From CAYJAD01 sp964368075 (GTDB lineage: Bacteria > Desulfobacterota > Desulfovibrionia > Desulfovibrionales > Desulfovibrionaceae): a stretch of DNA of 64,000 nt. The stretch covers positions 1-64,000 of the forward strand of contig CAYJAD010000010.1 in assembly GCA_964368075.1 (NCBI GenBank), written 5' to 3'. The notes beneath the pieces were generated by a model. The model saw only the letters and a program-made list of their open reading frames with translations. It was not told where the DNA came from and did not search any database. The position numbers and the translations under genes were made by a program. Below, piece by piece: positions 32,888 through 42,204 of the stretch. The number at the start of each line of letters is the position of its first letter. Positions within the stretch are counted from its first letter, which is position 1.

Positions 32888-34000
32888 ATGACAAAAAGAT
32901 TTTTGTGCATTTTTCGCTTACTGTGTTTTTTGCTGATGGGGGTTTTTTTAACCATGGCTCTACCTCAGCATAAAGCCTTCGCTAAAGAAAAAGTATTACT
33001 TGATGCTGACATGGTAGATGCCTTTGATGATGGTGTTGCTATGCTTATGTTAGCCAATTCTCCGTATATTGAATTAGTAGGTGTAACCACCGTTTCCGGC
33101 AATTCTTGGGCACAAGCCGGTACAGCATATGCCTTACGCCAATTAGAAATATCAGGCAAAAAACACATACCTGTAGCCATGGGGGCGCAATACCCTTTAC
33201 GTGCAGATCGCCATAGCAATATAGAACTTGAAAGAAAACTTTTTGGTATTGGTAGAGATGTATGGACGGGATCTTTTGGTTTTACACGGCCCAATACATG
33301 GCAAGATTTTTTTAAGAAACACTATGCCATAAAGCCTGTTTCAGCACCTGTTGCACAGCATGCGGTAGACTTTATTATTGATACCGTTCGCAAGCATCCT
33401 CACGAACTTACCATCGCTGCCATTGGCCCTTGCACTAACTTAGCTATGGCCATAAGAAAAGATCCCAGTATAATACCTCTTATAAAAAGAGTTATCTATA
33501 TGGGCGGAGCTTTTTTTCAAGAAGGCAATGTGACACCTGCAGCAGAATTTAACTGGTGGTTTGACCCCGAAGCTGCTCGCATAGCTTTGCGCGCACCTTT
33601 TAAAGAACAGATTATTGTGGGTCTTGATGTAGCAGAAAAAATTGTTTTTGAAAGACAACATTATGACAGATTTTTAAAAACATTAAATGGCAATATATTA
33701 AGTGAATTATTACAGCGTTCTCATGTGGGCGTAAGCTTTCACAAAGACAAAAACTTCACGCATTATGTATGGGATGTTTTAGTTTCTGCCATACTTATTG
33801 ATCCCACCATCGTTACCAAAGAAGTTACCTTTTTTGTAGATATGAATGATCAATTTGGCCTGTCATATGGGCAATCTTTAGCTTATCCCATCCATGGGCC
33901 GCAAGGTAGCCAAAAAGCACGTATCATTCTTGAAGTAGATAAAAATCTTTTTTGGGATATGCTAAACGAAGACCATTACTGGGAAAATATACGAAAATAA
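32888..34000 (+). CDS. Exported nucleoside hydrolase
   Basis: This 370-residue protein is read from the ATG at 32888 with AAGGAG 8 bases upstream; an in-frame TTG at 32882 is less likely. A signal peptide covers about residues 1-30 (FRLLCFLLMGVFLTMAL, cleaved after KAFA). The mature part is an inosine/uridine-preferring nucleoside hydrolase: DADMVDAFDDGVAM carries the calcium-binding Asp cluster, TTVSGNSWAQ follows, then AIGPCTNLAMAI, VIYMGGAFF and NWWFDPEAARIAL. It should release ribose and base from nucleosides. Export is unusual, since most family members are cytoplasmic, and suggests scavenging of extracellular nucleosides. It is a single-gene unit. Confidence 0.9.
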   Translation: MTKRFLCIFRLLCFLLMGVFLTMALPQHKAFAKEKVLLDADMVDAFDDGVAMLMLANSPYIELVGVTTVSGNSWAQAGTAYALRQLEISGKKHIPVAMGAQYPLRADRHSNIELERKLFGIGRDVWTGSFGFTRPNTWQDFFKKHYAIKPVSAPVAQHAVDFIIDTVRKHPHELTIAAIGPCTNLAMAIRKDPSIIPLIKRVIYMGGAFFQEGNVTPAAEFNWWFDPEAARIALRAPFKEQIIVGLDVAEKIVFERQHYDRFLKTLNGNILSELLQRSHVGVSFHKDKNFTHYVWDVLVSAILIDPTIVTKEVTFFVDMNDQFGLSYGQSLAYPIHGPQGSQKARIILEVDKNLFWDMLNEDHYWENIRK

Positions 34001-34010
34001 TAAAAAGGTA

Positions 34011-34059
34011 TTGTTTACAGCTTGTGTCAAATAGAAAAAATGGCACAAGCTGTAAACAA
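34011..34059. terminator. Perfect 16-bp inverted repeat after the hydrolase gene
   Basis: TTGTTTACAGCTTGTG (34011-34026) and its complement (34044-34059) flank a 17-base loop. It starts 11 bases past the stop. There is no T tract, so it may serve RNA stability rather than termination. The rest of 34060-34246 shows no gene. Confidence 0.55.
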
Positions 34060-34246
34060 AGATATATTAACAAGATTTATCAATTTCTCAGTTATTTCCT
34101 TTTTCCTTCATGAAGTTCATCATGCCTTTTTATGAAACAAAATCAAAAATGAGACCTCATTTAAACTTTGACAACATGAGTTTGAGTGTTTAATCTAATT
34201 CTCAGCAAATAAAATAACTCACTTTTACCTTATATTTAAAAATATT

Positions 34247-36730
34247 ATGAAAGAAAGCAATGAAGAAAACACAAATGGATTTGTTTCTCGTCTTGAATAC
34301 GAAAAACTTTTAGCTGAATTGGAAGATACACGTTGTAAGCTTTCTACTGCTGAAGTTAAACTTGCGAGTTTACAAAATTTTCCTCAAGAAAATACTCTTG
34401 TAAGTGGAAGTATTAAACTATTACTTGAAGTCATGCCTCACGCTGTTCAGGTTTGGTCCAAAGAAAATGTCTTGATTTATGCCAACAAAGCAGCGGCAAA
34501 TCTTTTTGGTTTTAAGACAGGGCAAGACTTTATAGATAACTTTTGGGTAACTATGCCCGAATTTCAACCTTGTGGGGGAAAATCTGCGAAAATTGGACTA
34601 AACTACATACATGAAGCCAAAAGTAGTGGATTTTTTAAAAAAAATTGGGTTTATAACGATGTACATGGCGATGATGTGCCAGTAGAGCTTATTCTCATTC
34701 CTAATGCTGTACATAGTGAAGAAGTTTTGTTTGTTTTTCTTACAGATTTGCGTGAAAAAAAAGAATTTATAAATAAACTACACGAAAGTGATGAATACAG
34801 TAAGGTTATGTTGGATGCAAGCCCTGTAGGAGCCATGATTTGGGATAGTAATTTACACCCTATTGATTGTAACACCTCCATGGCTGAAGCTTTTGGACTT
34901 AAAAAAGAGCGTCGTGCATTTATGGAAAATTTGCATAAGCTGTATCCTGAGTACCAACCGGATGGCATGACTTCTGTACAAAAAATTCAAGAGCATTTAC
35001 TAGAAGCCTTGAAAGAGGGACGATCAGAAGGTCTATGGATGGGGCAAACCATTCATGGCGAGGAAGTTCCTACAAAGGCAACTGCCGTTCGTGCAAAGCA
35101 TAATGGGCAGGATATGGTCGTTGTTTTTTATCAAGATTTACGTGAACTTGAAGAAAACATTAAAAAAGCGCAAAATGCAGAAAAGCGTTCTAAAGCTATC
35201 TTGAATGGTGTTCCGCTCGGCATCAACATGCTTACCCCTGACTTACAAATTTTTGATTGTAACGAAGAAGCTATTCGTATTACTCGTTTTGCTTCTAGAG
35301 AAGAATTTCTTTCCAAAACAATGGTTTCTTTTCCTGAAGTACAACCAAATGGAATCCCAAGTCTTCTTTTTCTTCAAGAACATCTTGCTCAAACTACACA
35401 AAATGAAAAAAGCCGATTTGAACTTGTAGCTATTGACGCTAATGATGAGTTGTACACTCTTGATGTTACTCTTGTTCTAGCACATCTTGAAGGCGAAGAG
35501 ATTTATATTGCCTACTGTTTTGACTTACGTGAAACAAAACAAATGCTTAAAGATATAGAGTTAGCACGAGAAAATGCCGAAAAAAGTGCTCATGCCAAGA
35601 GTGAGTTTTTAGCAAATATGAGCCATGAAATTCGCACTCCTATGAACGGAATTTTAGGTTTATTGCGTATTTTATCTGGCACTGACCTTGATTTAAAGCA
35701 AAAAGATTATATACAAAAAGCTCTTTTTTCCACCAATGAACTTTTGCGCATTATTAATGATATTCTTGATTTTTCAAAAATTGAAGCCGGCAAGCTTGAA
35801 ATGGAGATTATCCCTTTTACTATCCATGATATTTGCTCTGACATGGAAAATCTTTTTATGGAAACTATTAAAGGTAAAAAACTTCAATATTATATAAATG
35901 AAGGTGAGTTTCCTATGCAGCCCATTTTGGGCGATCCTTTACGGTTAAAACAAGTATTTTTTAATCTTATAAACAATGCCATTAAGTTTACAGAAAAAGG
36001 AAGTATTGATGTAGAGGTTTCTACTGTAAAGCAGGGGAATACCTTAGAGTGCCAATTTAAAGTTACAGATACCGGTATTGGCTTAAGTGCTGAACAAACA
36101 GAGCATCTTTTTACTGCTTTTACGCAAGCAGATACATCTGTTACTCGAAAATATGGCGGTACAGGACTTGGGCTTGCCATTTCTAAAAACATTGTAAAAA
36201 TGATGCAGGGAAATATTTGGGTAGAAAGTACCCTTGGTAAAGGCTCAAGCTTTTTCTTTACTGCGTATTTTGAGTTGGCAGATACAAACAGCAAACAAGA
36301 ATCTACTTTTGGCGAAAGCATTGAAGAGAAAAAAAATTGCACTGAACATATTTTATTAGTAGAAGATAATCAAATAAATCAAATCATTGCAGAGGAACTG
36401 TTGCAAAGTTTTGGCTATACTTTAGATATTGCCAACCACGGACAAGAAGCTCTCGATATGCTAGAAAAAAAGCCTTATGATATTGTCCTTATGGATATTC
36501 AAATGCCAATCATGGATGGGCTTACCACCACAAGAAATATTCGTAAAATGCCACAATTTTCCTCCTTACCCATAGTGGCCATGTCTGCCCATGCTATGAC
36601 AGGAGATAAAGAAAAAAGTCTTAAAAGTGGTATGAATGATCATATTACCAAGCCAATCTCTCCAGAGATTTTATATAATACTTTGCGCTATTGGCTGGAA
36701 AAAAAAGAAGCAACTACCAGTAGTTTATAA
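34247..36730 (+). CDS. Hybrid sensor histidine kinase with three PAS domains
   Basis: This 827-residue kinase has no membrane segment, so it senses a cytoplasmic signal. A coiled coil (residues about 10-40) is followed by three similar PAS domains (about 57-170, 185-300, 312-425), each with a PxxxQVW/GAMIW/GINML strand and a closing DLRE segment. HisKA has NMSHEIRTPMNG with the phospho-His at about residue 459. The ATPase shows NLINNAIKFT, DTGIGL and GTGLGL. A receiver domain (about 698-815) has VEDNQIN and the phospho-Asp in VLMDIQMP. No partner regulator gene is adjacent. No clear ribosome site is visible. Confidence 0.92.
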   Translation: MKESNEENTNGFVSRLEYEKLLAELEDTRCKLSTAEVKLASLQNFPQENTLVSGSIKLLLEVMPHAVQVWSKENVLIYANKAAANLFGFKTGQDFIDNFWVTMPEFQPCGGKSAKIGLNYIHEAKSSGFFKKNWVYNDVHGDDVPVELILIPNAVHSEEVLFVFLTDLREKKEFINKLHESDEYSKVMLDASPVGAMIWDSNLHPIDCNTSMAEAFGLKKERRAFMENLHKLYPEYQPDGMTSVQKIQEHLLEALKEGRSEGLWMGQTIHGEEVPTKATAVRAKHNGQDMVVVFYQDLRELEENIKKAQNAEKRSKAILNGVPLGINMLTPDLQIFDCNEEAIRITRFASREEFLSKTMVSFPEVQPNGIPSLLFLQEHLAQTTQNEKSRFELVAIDANDELYTLDVTLVLAHLEGEEIYIAYCFDLRETKQMLKDIELARENAEKSAHAKSEFLANMSHEIRTPMNGILGLLRILSGTDLDLKQKDYIQKALFSTNELLRIINDILDFSKIEAGKLEMEIIPFTIHDICSDMENLFMETIKGKKLQYYINEGEFPMQPILGDPLRLKQVFFNLINNAIKFTEKGSIDVEVSTVKQGNTLECQFKVTDTGIGLSAEQTEHLFTAFTQADTSVTRKYGGTGLGLAISKNIVKMMQGNIWVESTLGKGSSFFFTAYFELADTNSKQESTFGESIEEKKNCTEHILLVEDNQINQIIAEELLQSFGYTLDIANHGQEALDMLEKKPYDIVLMDIQMPIMDGLTTTRNIRKMPQFSSLPIVAMSAHAMTGDKEKSLKSGMNDHITKPISPEILYNTLRYWLEKKEATTSSL

Positions 36731-36737
36731 AATAAGC

Positions 36738-36800
36738 TGCTCAAAAGGTGCACTGTACTTCGTCAGATTCGTCTTTCAAGTACTGTACACCTTTTGAGCA
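36738..36800. terminator. Long inverted repeat between convergent genes
   Basis: Arms 36738-36760 and 36778-36800 (23 positions, two mismatches) flank a 17-base loop. It lies between the ends of the kinase and adhesin genes and may terminate both. It is longer than a usual terminator and has only an A-rich tail. Confidence 0.6.
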
Positions 36801-36870
36801 AGCTAAGAAAAAATTATGAAATAGGTATATATTTTTTAAAAGCTATTTCATAACATTTTAATATATAGTG

Positions 36871-39249
36871 TTATACAACTCCACTTTCCAGCTTTGTACT
36901 TTCCACCAAAATAGTAATATCGTTATCGGAGTTATTAAATTCTACAAAATCTCTACCACCAATATTTTGCGTTGTCCCTTGTGACCAACCATCTTTAGGA
37001 ACAACCACTTCATCATTTTCATTCTTGCTTATGCCAATTTCTTGAAGTATTTCAGCACTACTTTGCCCTTCTACACCTTCGCCAAGTACCACCATTTCCA
37101 TACCTGAAACGGAACCGTCTTCCATTTTATCAATAACTGCTGCTTTATCGCTCTGACTGCCTAAAAGAACATCTAGGTTTAAATCGCCGCCACCGCCATC
37201 GTCATCGGTTCCACCAAGCACAAGAACATCACTGGCATCAAAGTTAATGACATCACTACCAAGGCCACCTTCAAGAGTATCTGCCCCTGCACCGCCTACA
37301 AGAAAGTCATTTCCTGAGCCGCCATAGAGGGCATCATCCCCCTCTCCACCATACAAGAAATCATTCCCCTCATTCCCAAGCAAGGTATCGTCGCCACCAA
37401 GGCCCATGAGAATTTCATCTGAAATACCGCCATCAATGGTGTCATTAGCAGAATCCCCCATGAGGGTATTGGCAGAGTGCGCAGGCGTGATGTTAATATC
37501 TACAGAAGCTGTGCTACCATTGCTATCTACGCCGCCCACACTTAAGGTAATTTCTTCGCTAAAGGCCTCATGCTGTACCATGGTCCATTCACCGCTGTCT
37601 GAATCCAAAGTAAAAGTAAATTGTGCCTTACCTCCGGCTTCTCCCACTAGAGTATTGGTGGCCGGATCTAGAGTTAATGCCACTTCTTGACCATTAATGC
37701 TTATGCTGGTTTCTGTGCTTACAGTGCCATCTGCACCAATATTCACCTTAGTTCCGTCTATCGAAAGGCCATCAAAGTAAAATTGTTCAAAGCCGTCCAT
37801 GGCAGTAGCGCTCACTTGACCGGAAGCCTCTGCCACATCTTGATGAGGTGTCAAAAAAGTTAAGTTTCTAACAAAAAAATCGCTATTATTATCTAAATGC
37901 CAGTTACTCGTTGCGCTTCGACCTGCACCATTATCCACAGCCGAAATAACAATACTGTCAAAACTTATATTGGGGTTTTCCACAAGGGCATAGCCATCGG
38001 CACTACCAGTAACTGTAATAGATGTTTGTAAAACACCATTAAGGTAAAATTGTACAAGAGCTCCTTCATCAACGTCGTCATGACCTCTTGCCGTGGAATA
38101 TAAATTATCAAGCTCTATATTCACACCATAGGCCACTTCTCCCGGAGGCAATTCAAAAATAATAGCTTCTGAAAATTCTGAGCCATCATCTTTATGTTCA
38201 TAGCCAAGCTCGCTCCAACTTTCGTCACCGCCTGCTACACCTATGCCGCCACCCCCTTTTTCGGCGCCGTTCCAACCACTGCGTTGATGCACATCTAAGG
38301 AGTAACTCTGGCCCGGGCGCGTATCAGAAACATCTCTTTCAAAGGAAAGATATGGATTCTCCACTTCAACCCCGCCAACGTCCTTATACATGAGTTTGCC
38401 ACCCCTTATGCTAATGCCACCCATTTTGGAAGGATCGTCTAAATCTTTATTTGTTTTATCTCCCCCTCCCCATGTGTCACCAGAAAAGTCTAGCGAACCG
38501 GCATAATATGGTTCTATGGGAGTAACGGTAACATTTTCTGCTTGTCCGCCAAGAGTCACCTCGTGATCTACAGGAGGCGGAGCTATAGGAGGAGCAGGAG
38601 GAGATGCTTCACCCTCAACGCCGTTGTTATCGGCATTATTATTGCCTGCGCCACTGTTGTCTGAACCACTGTTGCTTGCGTTGCTATTGCCTGTGTCATT
38701 ATTACCGGCATCGTTACTTCCCGTGCCACTATTATCCGCATTATTGCCAGTCGGTTCACTTTGACCGGCCGTACCTAAGTCATTAACAATAAGGCTTTCA
38801 CCATTACCGCCATCACTAGCAACACTGAGAGGACTGGCAGATGCTGGACTTGGGGCAGACGAGTCATTTTCTGAATCAAGGCCCCCTATGCGATTTACGC
38901 CACCCAATAACTCACCGGATTCTAAACCAACACTGTTACCGCTGTTCACAGTTACAGATTCATTACCTGCAGCTGGCATGAGCTCTTCCCCTAAAGTTGC
39001 AAAAAAGCTTTCTCCGGAAACAGCTTCCCCATTTATAACAAGCTCTGGCATATTTTCGCTTGAATATGTTGTATAAAAATCCGCAAGCTCAATGCGCGAG
39101 CCATCTTCAAAGGAAATGACAAGCATATCATCTCTACGTTCAAGCGTAGCTTCAGTGGGCTTAAATTCAAAAACCAAGCGATCCGTAGCTTGAGGAACCA
39201 AGTTTGTTACCTGTAGAGCAGCAGGTTTCTGTAAAGAGAGATTGGCCAT
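36871..39249 (-). CDS. RTX-repeat secreted surface protein
   Basis: This 792-residue acidic protein has no Sec signal. Residues 1-110 form an N-terminal domain (VFEFKPTEATLERRDDMLVISF, RIELADFYTTY) found in type I-secreted adhesins. An Asn/Ser/Gly/Asp linker at about 150-215 repeats NN(A)DN/GSDN-like words. Two beta domains follow. Six calcium-binding RTX nonapeptides (GGDDTLLGNEGND, LYGGEGDDALYGG, SGNDFLVGGAGAD) lie at about 603-666, then a C-terminal region of about 125 residues that should carry the export signal. No T1SS genes are in the window. It is probably a surface adhesin or S-layer-like protein. Confidence 0.85.
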   Translation of the reverse strand: MANLSLQKPAALQVTNLVPQATDRLVFEFKPTEATLERRDDMLVISFEDGSRIELADFYTTYSSENMPELVINGEAVSGESFFATLGEELMPAAGNESVTVNSGNSVGLESGELLGGVNRIGGLDSENDSSAPSPASASPLSVASDGGNGESLIVNDLGTAGQSEPTGNNADNSGTGSNDAGNNDTGNSNASNSGSDNSGAGNNNADNNGVEGEASPPAPPIAPPPVDHEVTLGGQAENVTVTPIEPYYAGSLDFSGDTWGGGDKTNKDLDDPSKMGGISIRGGKLMYKDVGGVEVENPYLSFERDVSDTRPGQSYSLDVHQRSGWNGAEKGGGGIGVAGGDESWSELGYEHKDDGSEFSEAIIFELPPGEVAYGVNIELDNLYSTARGHDDVDEGALVQFYLNGVLQTSITVTGSADGYALVENPNISFDSIVISAVDNGAGRSATSNWHLDNNSDFFVRNLTFLTPHQDVAEASGQVSATAMDGFEQFYFDGLSIDGTKVNIGADGTVSTETSISINGQEVALTLDPATNTLVGEAGGKAQFTFTLDSDSGEWTMVQHEAFSEEITLSVGGVDSNGSTASVDINITPAHSANTLMGDSANDTIDGGISDEILMGLGGDDTLLGNEGNDFLYGGEGDDALYGGSGNDFLVGGAGADTLEGGLGSDVINFDASDVLVLGGTDDDGGGGDLNLDVLLGSQSDKAAVIDKMEDGSVSGMEMVVLGEGVEGQSSAEILQEIGISKNENDEVVVPKDGWSQGTTQNIGGRDFVEFNNSDNDITILVESTKLESGVV

Positions 39250-39388
39250 AAGAAAATCCTTTAAGTTTTGAAACTAAAATGGTGGTATACAGTGTTTTCT
39301 ATAAAAATTACGCTAAATCACACAAAAAAAACACAATATTAATACTTGCCAACTTTGTCAAGGTTACTATGAAAAAACCATAGATTTG

Positions 39389-41470
39389 CTACCATTTATA
39401 TGTAGATATTCGCTCAAAGTTTGTGATGCTTTCATACAACTCTGCATACCTTTGCGCTCCCTTGGTAAGGGAAAATTGCTCTAAGGCGTATGCACGACAT
39501 AATCTGCGAGTGAAAGGCTTGGTACTTTGCGCATAAGCCCAAAGAATGCCTTGTAACAATTGTTCTACGTTTTGAGAAGCTGCTAAATATCCTGTTTCTT
39601 CATGGCGTATCATCTCACCGATACCGCCATTGGCAAAAGCCACTACAGGTGTACCGCAAGCCAGAGCTTCACAAATAACATTGGGTTGGTTGTCTTCCAA
39701 TGAAGGTACAAGCACAGCATCCGCTGCATTATATATGGTTGCCATTTGTTCTCTATCATCAACGTGTCCAAGACATTTTACCGTAATTCCAGTATTAGTG
39801 AATTCTGGTGCAGCACTATTTCCCAACATAAATACTACTATTTTTTCTTTTAGGGCTGTGTTAGCTAAAGTTTGTAAAAGCCTTACAAGGTATCCCCCGC
39901 CCTTTCTTGTATTAGTAAGGCTTTGAGAAGCAAACATTAAAGCCAAGTGTTCTGATTCAAGCCCTAGCTGCTGGCGAATTAAATCTCTTTGTAAAGGACG
40001 AAATACATGCAAAGGCTGAGCATAAGGTATATGATGCACAGGGAATCGCCCCAACAAAGCGCTTTTCTTAACCTCTTCTGCCAGCCAGACACTAGGCGTT
40101 ACCACATGAATATCCAGCTCACGATAGGCCGTCATACGAGCACGCCATGTATTAAAGGCAAGGTCACGTTTTTGTGTTGAACCTAACTCAGGACAAGCGC
40201 CACACATTTTTTCAAATTTACGGCATCCATTGCTGTAGTGACATCCTCCCGTAAAGGCGTTCATATCGTGCAAAGTCCAAACAATTTTTTTTCCGCGCAA
40301 ATACTCAAGGCAAAGCGATGGATCGAGCATGCCTGCTACCCAATGCAGATGTATAATATCTGTATCTTCTAAAAAAGGAACAGACTCTAAGGGAATGCAT
40401 TGTCCCGGAATGGAAAAATACTCTGAACCTTGCGGACGTTGTGGATATTGTTTCATCATTTGAGATAGCTTTTGCTTACAACCAATTAATTCTTTACGAA
40501 CAGATTTTTCAGCTTGATGACCATCTATAGAGATGCCCCCACCCGCAGGTGTAGGCTGTGACGGAATAACATGCACTCTATTTTGAAAAAACTGTTGATG
40601 TGCCACATACATGTGACTTTTAACATCAATTGTATGTAAAGCTTCTTGCAAGCGCAAAGCAGCAATAGCCGCGCCACCATTATCGGTGGTGGAAAACATA
40701 GTTACGCGCACAGTCTTTTTTTGCGATCTAACTCTTTTTTTAGCTTCCATGAAAAAAGAGTCGGGTTTGCGTATGCATCCATCATCTTGAGTATCAAGAC
40801 CAAAGCGTGTTATTTCAGGTAATGCACTTTCATTATGAGCTACTTGCTGTATATCATCAAAACCATGTTGACTTAACAATGCCCTCAAAGAGATGGCATC
40901 GTACATCCATTTATGAGTTTCACCACCCAAAAGAAAGCCTGTATCCACAGGGGGTAAAGCCGTTTTAGGTTTAAAGGGTACTTGCCTTTTAGCATGAGCC
41001 ATACCAAGCTTTGCTTCTTTGCCTAAACGCTCGATAATAAAATCTTCTTGAAGTACAGAAGGTTGTTGCCACCAATTAAGCATTTCCCCACCGCTATAAC
41101 TACGCGTAAGCTGGTCGATAAGTTCCACCACCATCCATTGGTGGCGTTGTTCGGCTCCTTGTTCACCACGGCGTGCGGCCTCTAAATTTTCCAAATAAGC
41201 CCGAGCAATATTTTCTAAATCAGGCACTACCACCCGCAAGAGGCCACCGGGACGCAACACTCGATGACATTCTGCAATGAAAAATTCCCCCCAAGCCTTG
41301 GGCATATGCTCCAATACATGTGAATGGTACACAACATCGAAACTTTCATCCGCAAAAGGAATACCTAAGCGCAAATCATACGCGAGCACCTTACCGCCAT
41401 GGTCAATAAAGTCCACATTAACCCAATCTTCATGAAAGGTGGCACCACAACCAAGGTTGAGCATACGCAT
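39389..41470 (-). CDS. Methyltransferase-glycosyltransferase fusion
   Basis: This 693-residue protein has two catalytic parts. Residues 1-120 are a class I SAM methyltransferase: MLNLGCGATFHEDWVNVD (SAM loop), FDVVYHSHVLEHM and HRVLRPGGLLRVVVPD. Residues about 245-680 are a GT4-type glycosyltransferase: TTDNGGAAIAALRL (acceptor-side loop), IVWTLHDMNAFTGGCHY, a Cys cluster CGACPELG, MFASQSLTNTRKGGGYL, and the donor-binding ADAVLVPSLEDNQPNVICEALACGTPVV with its E-x7-E pattern. It should add and modify sugars on a surface glycan. It sits in a minus-strand polysaccharide region between the adhesin and amino-sugar genes. Confidence 0.88.
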   Translation of the reverse strand: MRMLNLGCGATFHEDWVNVDFIDHGGKVLAYDLRLGIPFADESFDVVYHSHVLEHMPKAWGEFFIAECHRVLRPGGLLRVVVPDLENIARAYLENLEAARRGEQGAEQRHQWMVVELIDQLTRSYSGGEMLNWWQQPSVLQEDFIIERLGKEAKLGMAHAKRQVPFKPKTALPPVDTGFLLGGETHKWMYDAISLRALLSQHGFDDIQQVAHNESALPEITRFGLDTQDDGCIRKPDSFFMEAKKRVRSQKKTVRVTMFSTTDNGGAAIAALRLQEALHTIDVKSHMYVAHQQFFQNRVHVIPSQPTPAGGGISIDGHQAEKSVRKELIGCKQKLSQMMKQYPQRPQGSEYFSIPGQCIPLESVPFLEDTDIIHLHWVAGMLDPSLCLEYLRGKKIVWTLHDMNAFTGGCHYSNGCRKFEKMCGACPELGSTQKRDLAFNTWRARMTAYRELDIHVVTPSVWLAEEVKKSALLGRFPVHHIPYAQPLHVFRPLQRDLIRQQLGLESEHLALMFASQSLTNTRKGGGYLVRLLQTLANTALKEKIVVFMLGNSAAPEFTNTGITVKCLGHVDDREQMATIYNAADAVLVPSLEDNQPNVICEALACGTPVVAFANGGIGEMIRHEETGYLAASQNVEQLLQGILWAYAQSTKPFTRRLCRAYALEQFSLTKGAQRYAELYESITNFERISTYKW

Positions 41471-41628
41471 AGAGTATTTTTCCTTTTAAATGTATCAGTT
41501 TGTTGTCAGCTCATTCAGGAGATGTGCATACTTCTAAGATATTAAGGGGGCACTGGTTTTTATAGTTCAGTTAGAAAGGGTAGGAGAATAATAGGCACAT
41601 CTCTTTTCATTATAACTATTATTTGTTG

Positions 41629-42204
41629 TTATGAGTTTATATTCTCATCTAACACATGCACACCGTCGGATGTTTTGGTATAATGTAATTTACATGCTGG
41701 GCAAATCATGTGTATCAATTTTTCACCGCATTGACACACATAACCATGCACTCGTGCAGGATTGCCATACACAAGAGCATAATCAGGAACATCCTTGGTT
41801 ACCACGGCGCCAGCGCCCACAAAGGCGTATGCACCAATGGTTACACCACATACAATGGTACAATTGGCTCCAAGACTTGCCCCTTTGCGTACGAGAGTTG
41901 GGAGAGCTTCTTCCATGCGGCGAATATGCGCACGAGGATTATACACATTGGTAAACACCATGCTAGGCCCACAAAAAACATCGTCTTCTAAGGTAACGCC
42001 CTTATATACACTAACATTGTTTTGAATTTTACAGCCATTACCAACGTATACATCGGGACCTATAACTACATTTTGCCCTATATTGCAATTTTTACCTATG
42101 GTTGTGCGCGATAATATATGAGAAAAATGCCAAATTTTCGTATTTTCACCAATATTGACGTCTTCATCTACATACGCACTCTCATGTACATTAGGTATGC
42201 TCAT
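41629..42204 (-). CDS. Left-handed beta-helix N-acetyltransferase (WlbB/WbpD-like)
   Basis: This 191-residue hexapeptide-repeat enzyme is predicted to acetylate the 3-amino group of UDP-GlcNAc3N-uronic acid. Isoleucine-rich hexapeptides run from residue 5 (VHESAYVDEDVNIGENTKIW) through NIGQNVVIGPDVYVG and LGANCTIVCGVTIGAYAFVGAGAVV. An active-site-like loop is FTNVYNPRAHI. The tail carries a CxCGxxL...CPxC motif (CQCGEKLIHMICPAC), probably zinc. Its start overlaps the stop of the aminotransferase gene (ATGA at 42201-42204), so translation is coupled. Confidence 0.88.
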   Translation of the reverse strand: MSIPNVHESAYVDEDVNIGENTKIWHFSHILSRTTIGKNCNIGQNVVIGPDVYVGNGCKIQNNVSVYKGVTLEDDVFCGPSMVFTNVYNPRAHIRRMEEALPTLVRKGASLGANCTIVCGVTIGAYAFVGAGAVVTKDVPDYALVYGNPARVHGYVCQCGEKLIHMICPACKLHYTKTSDGVHVLDENINS

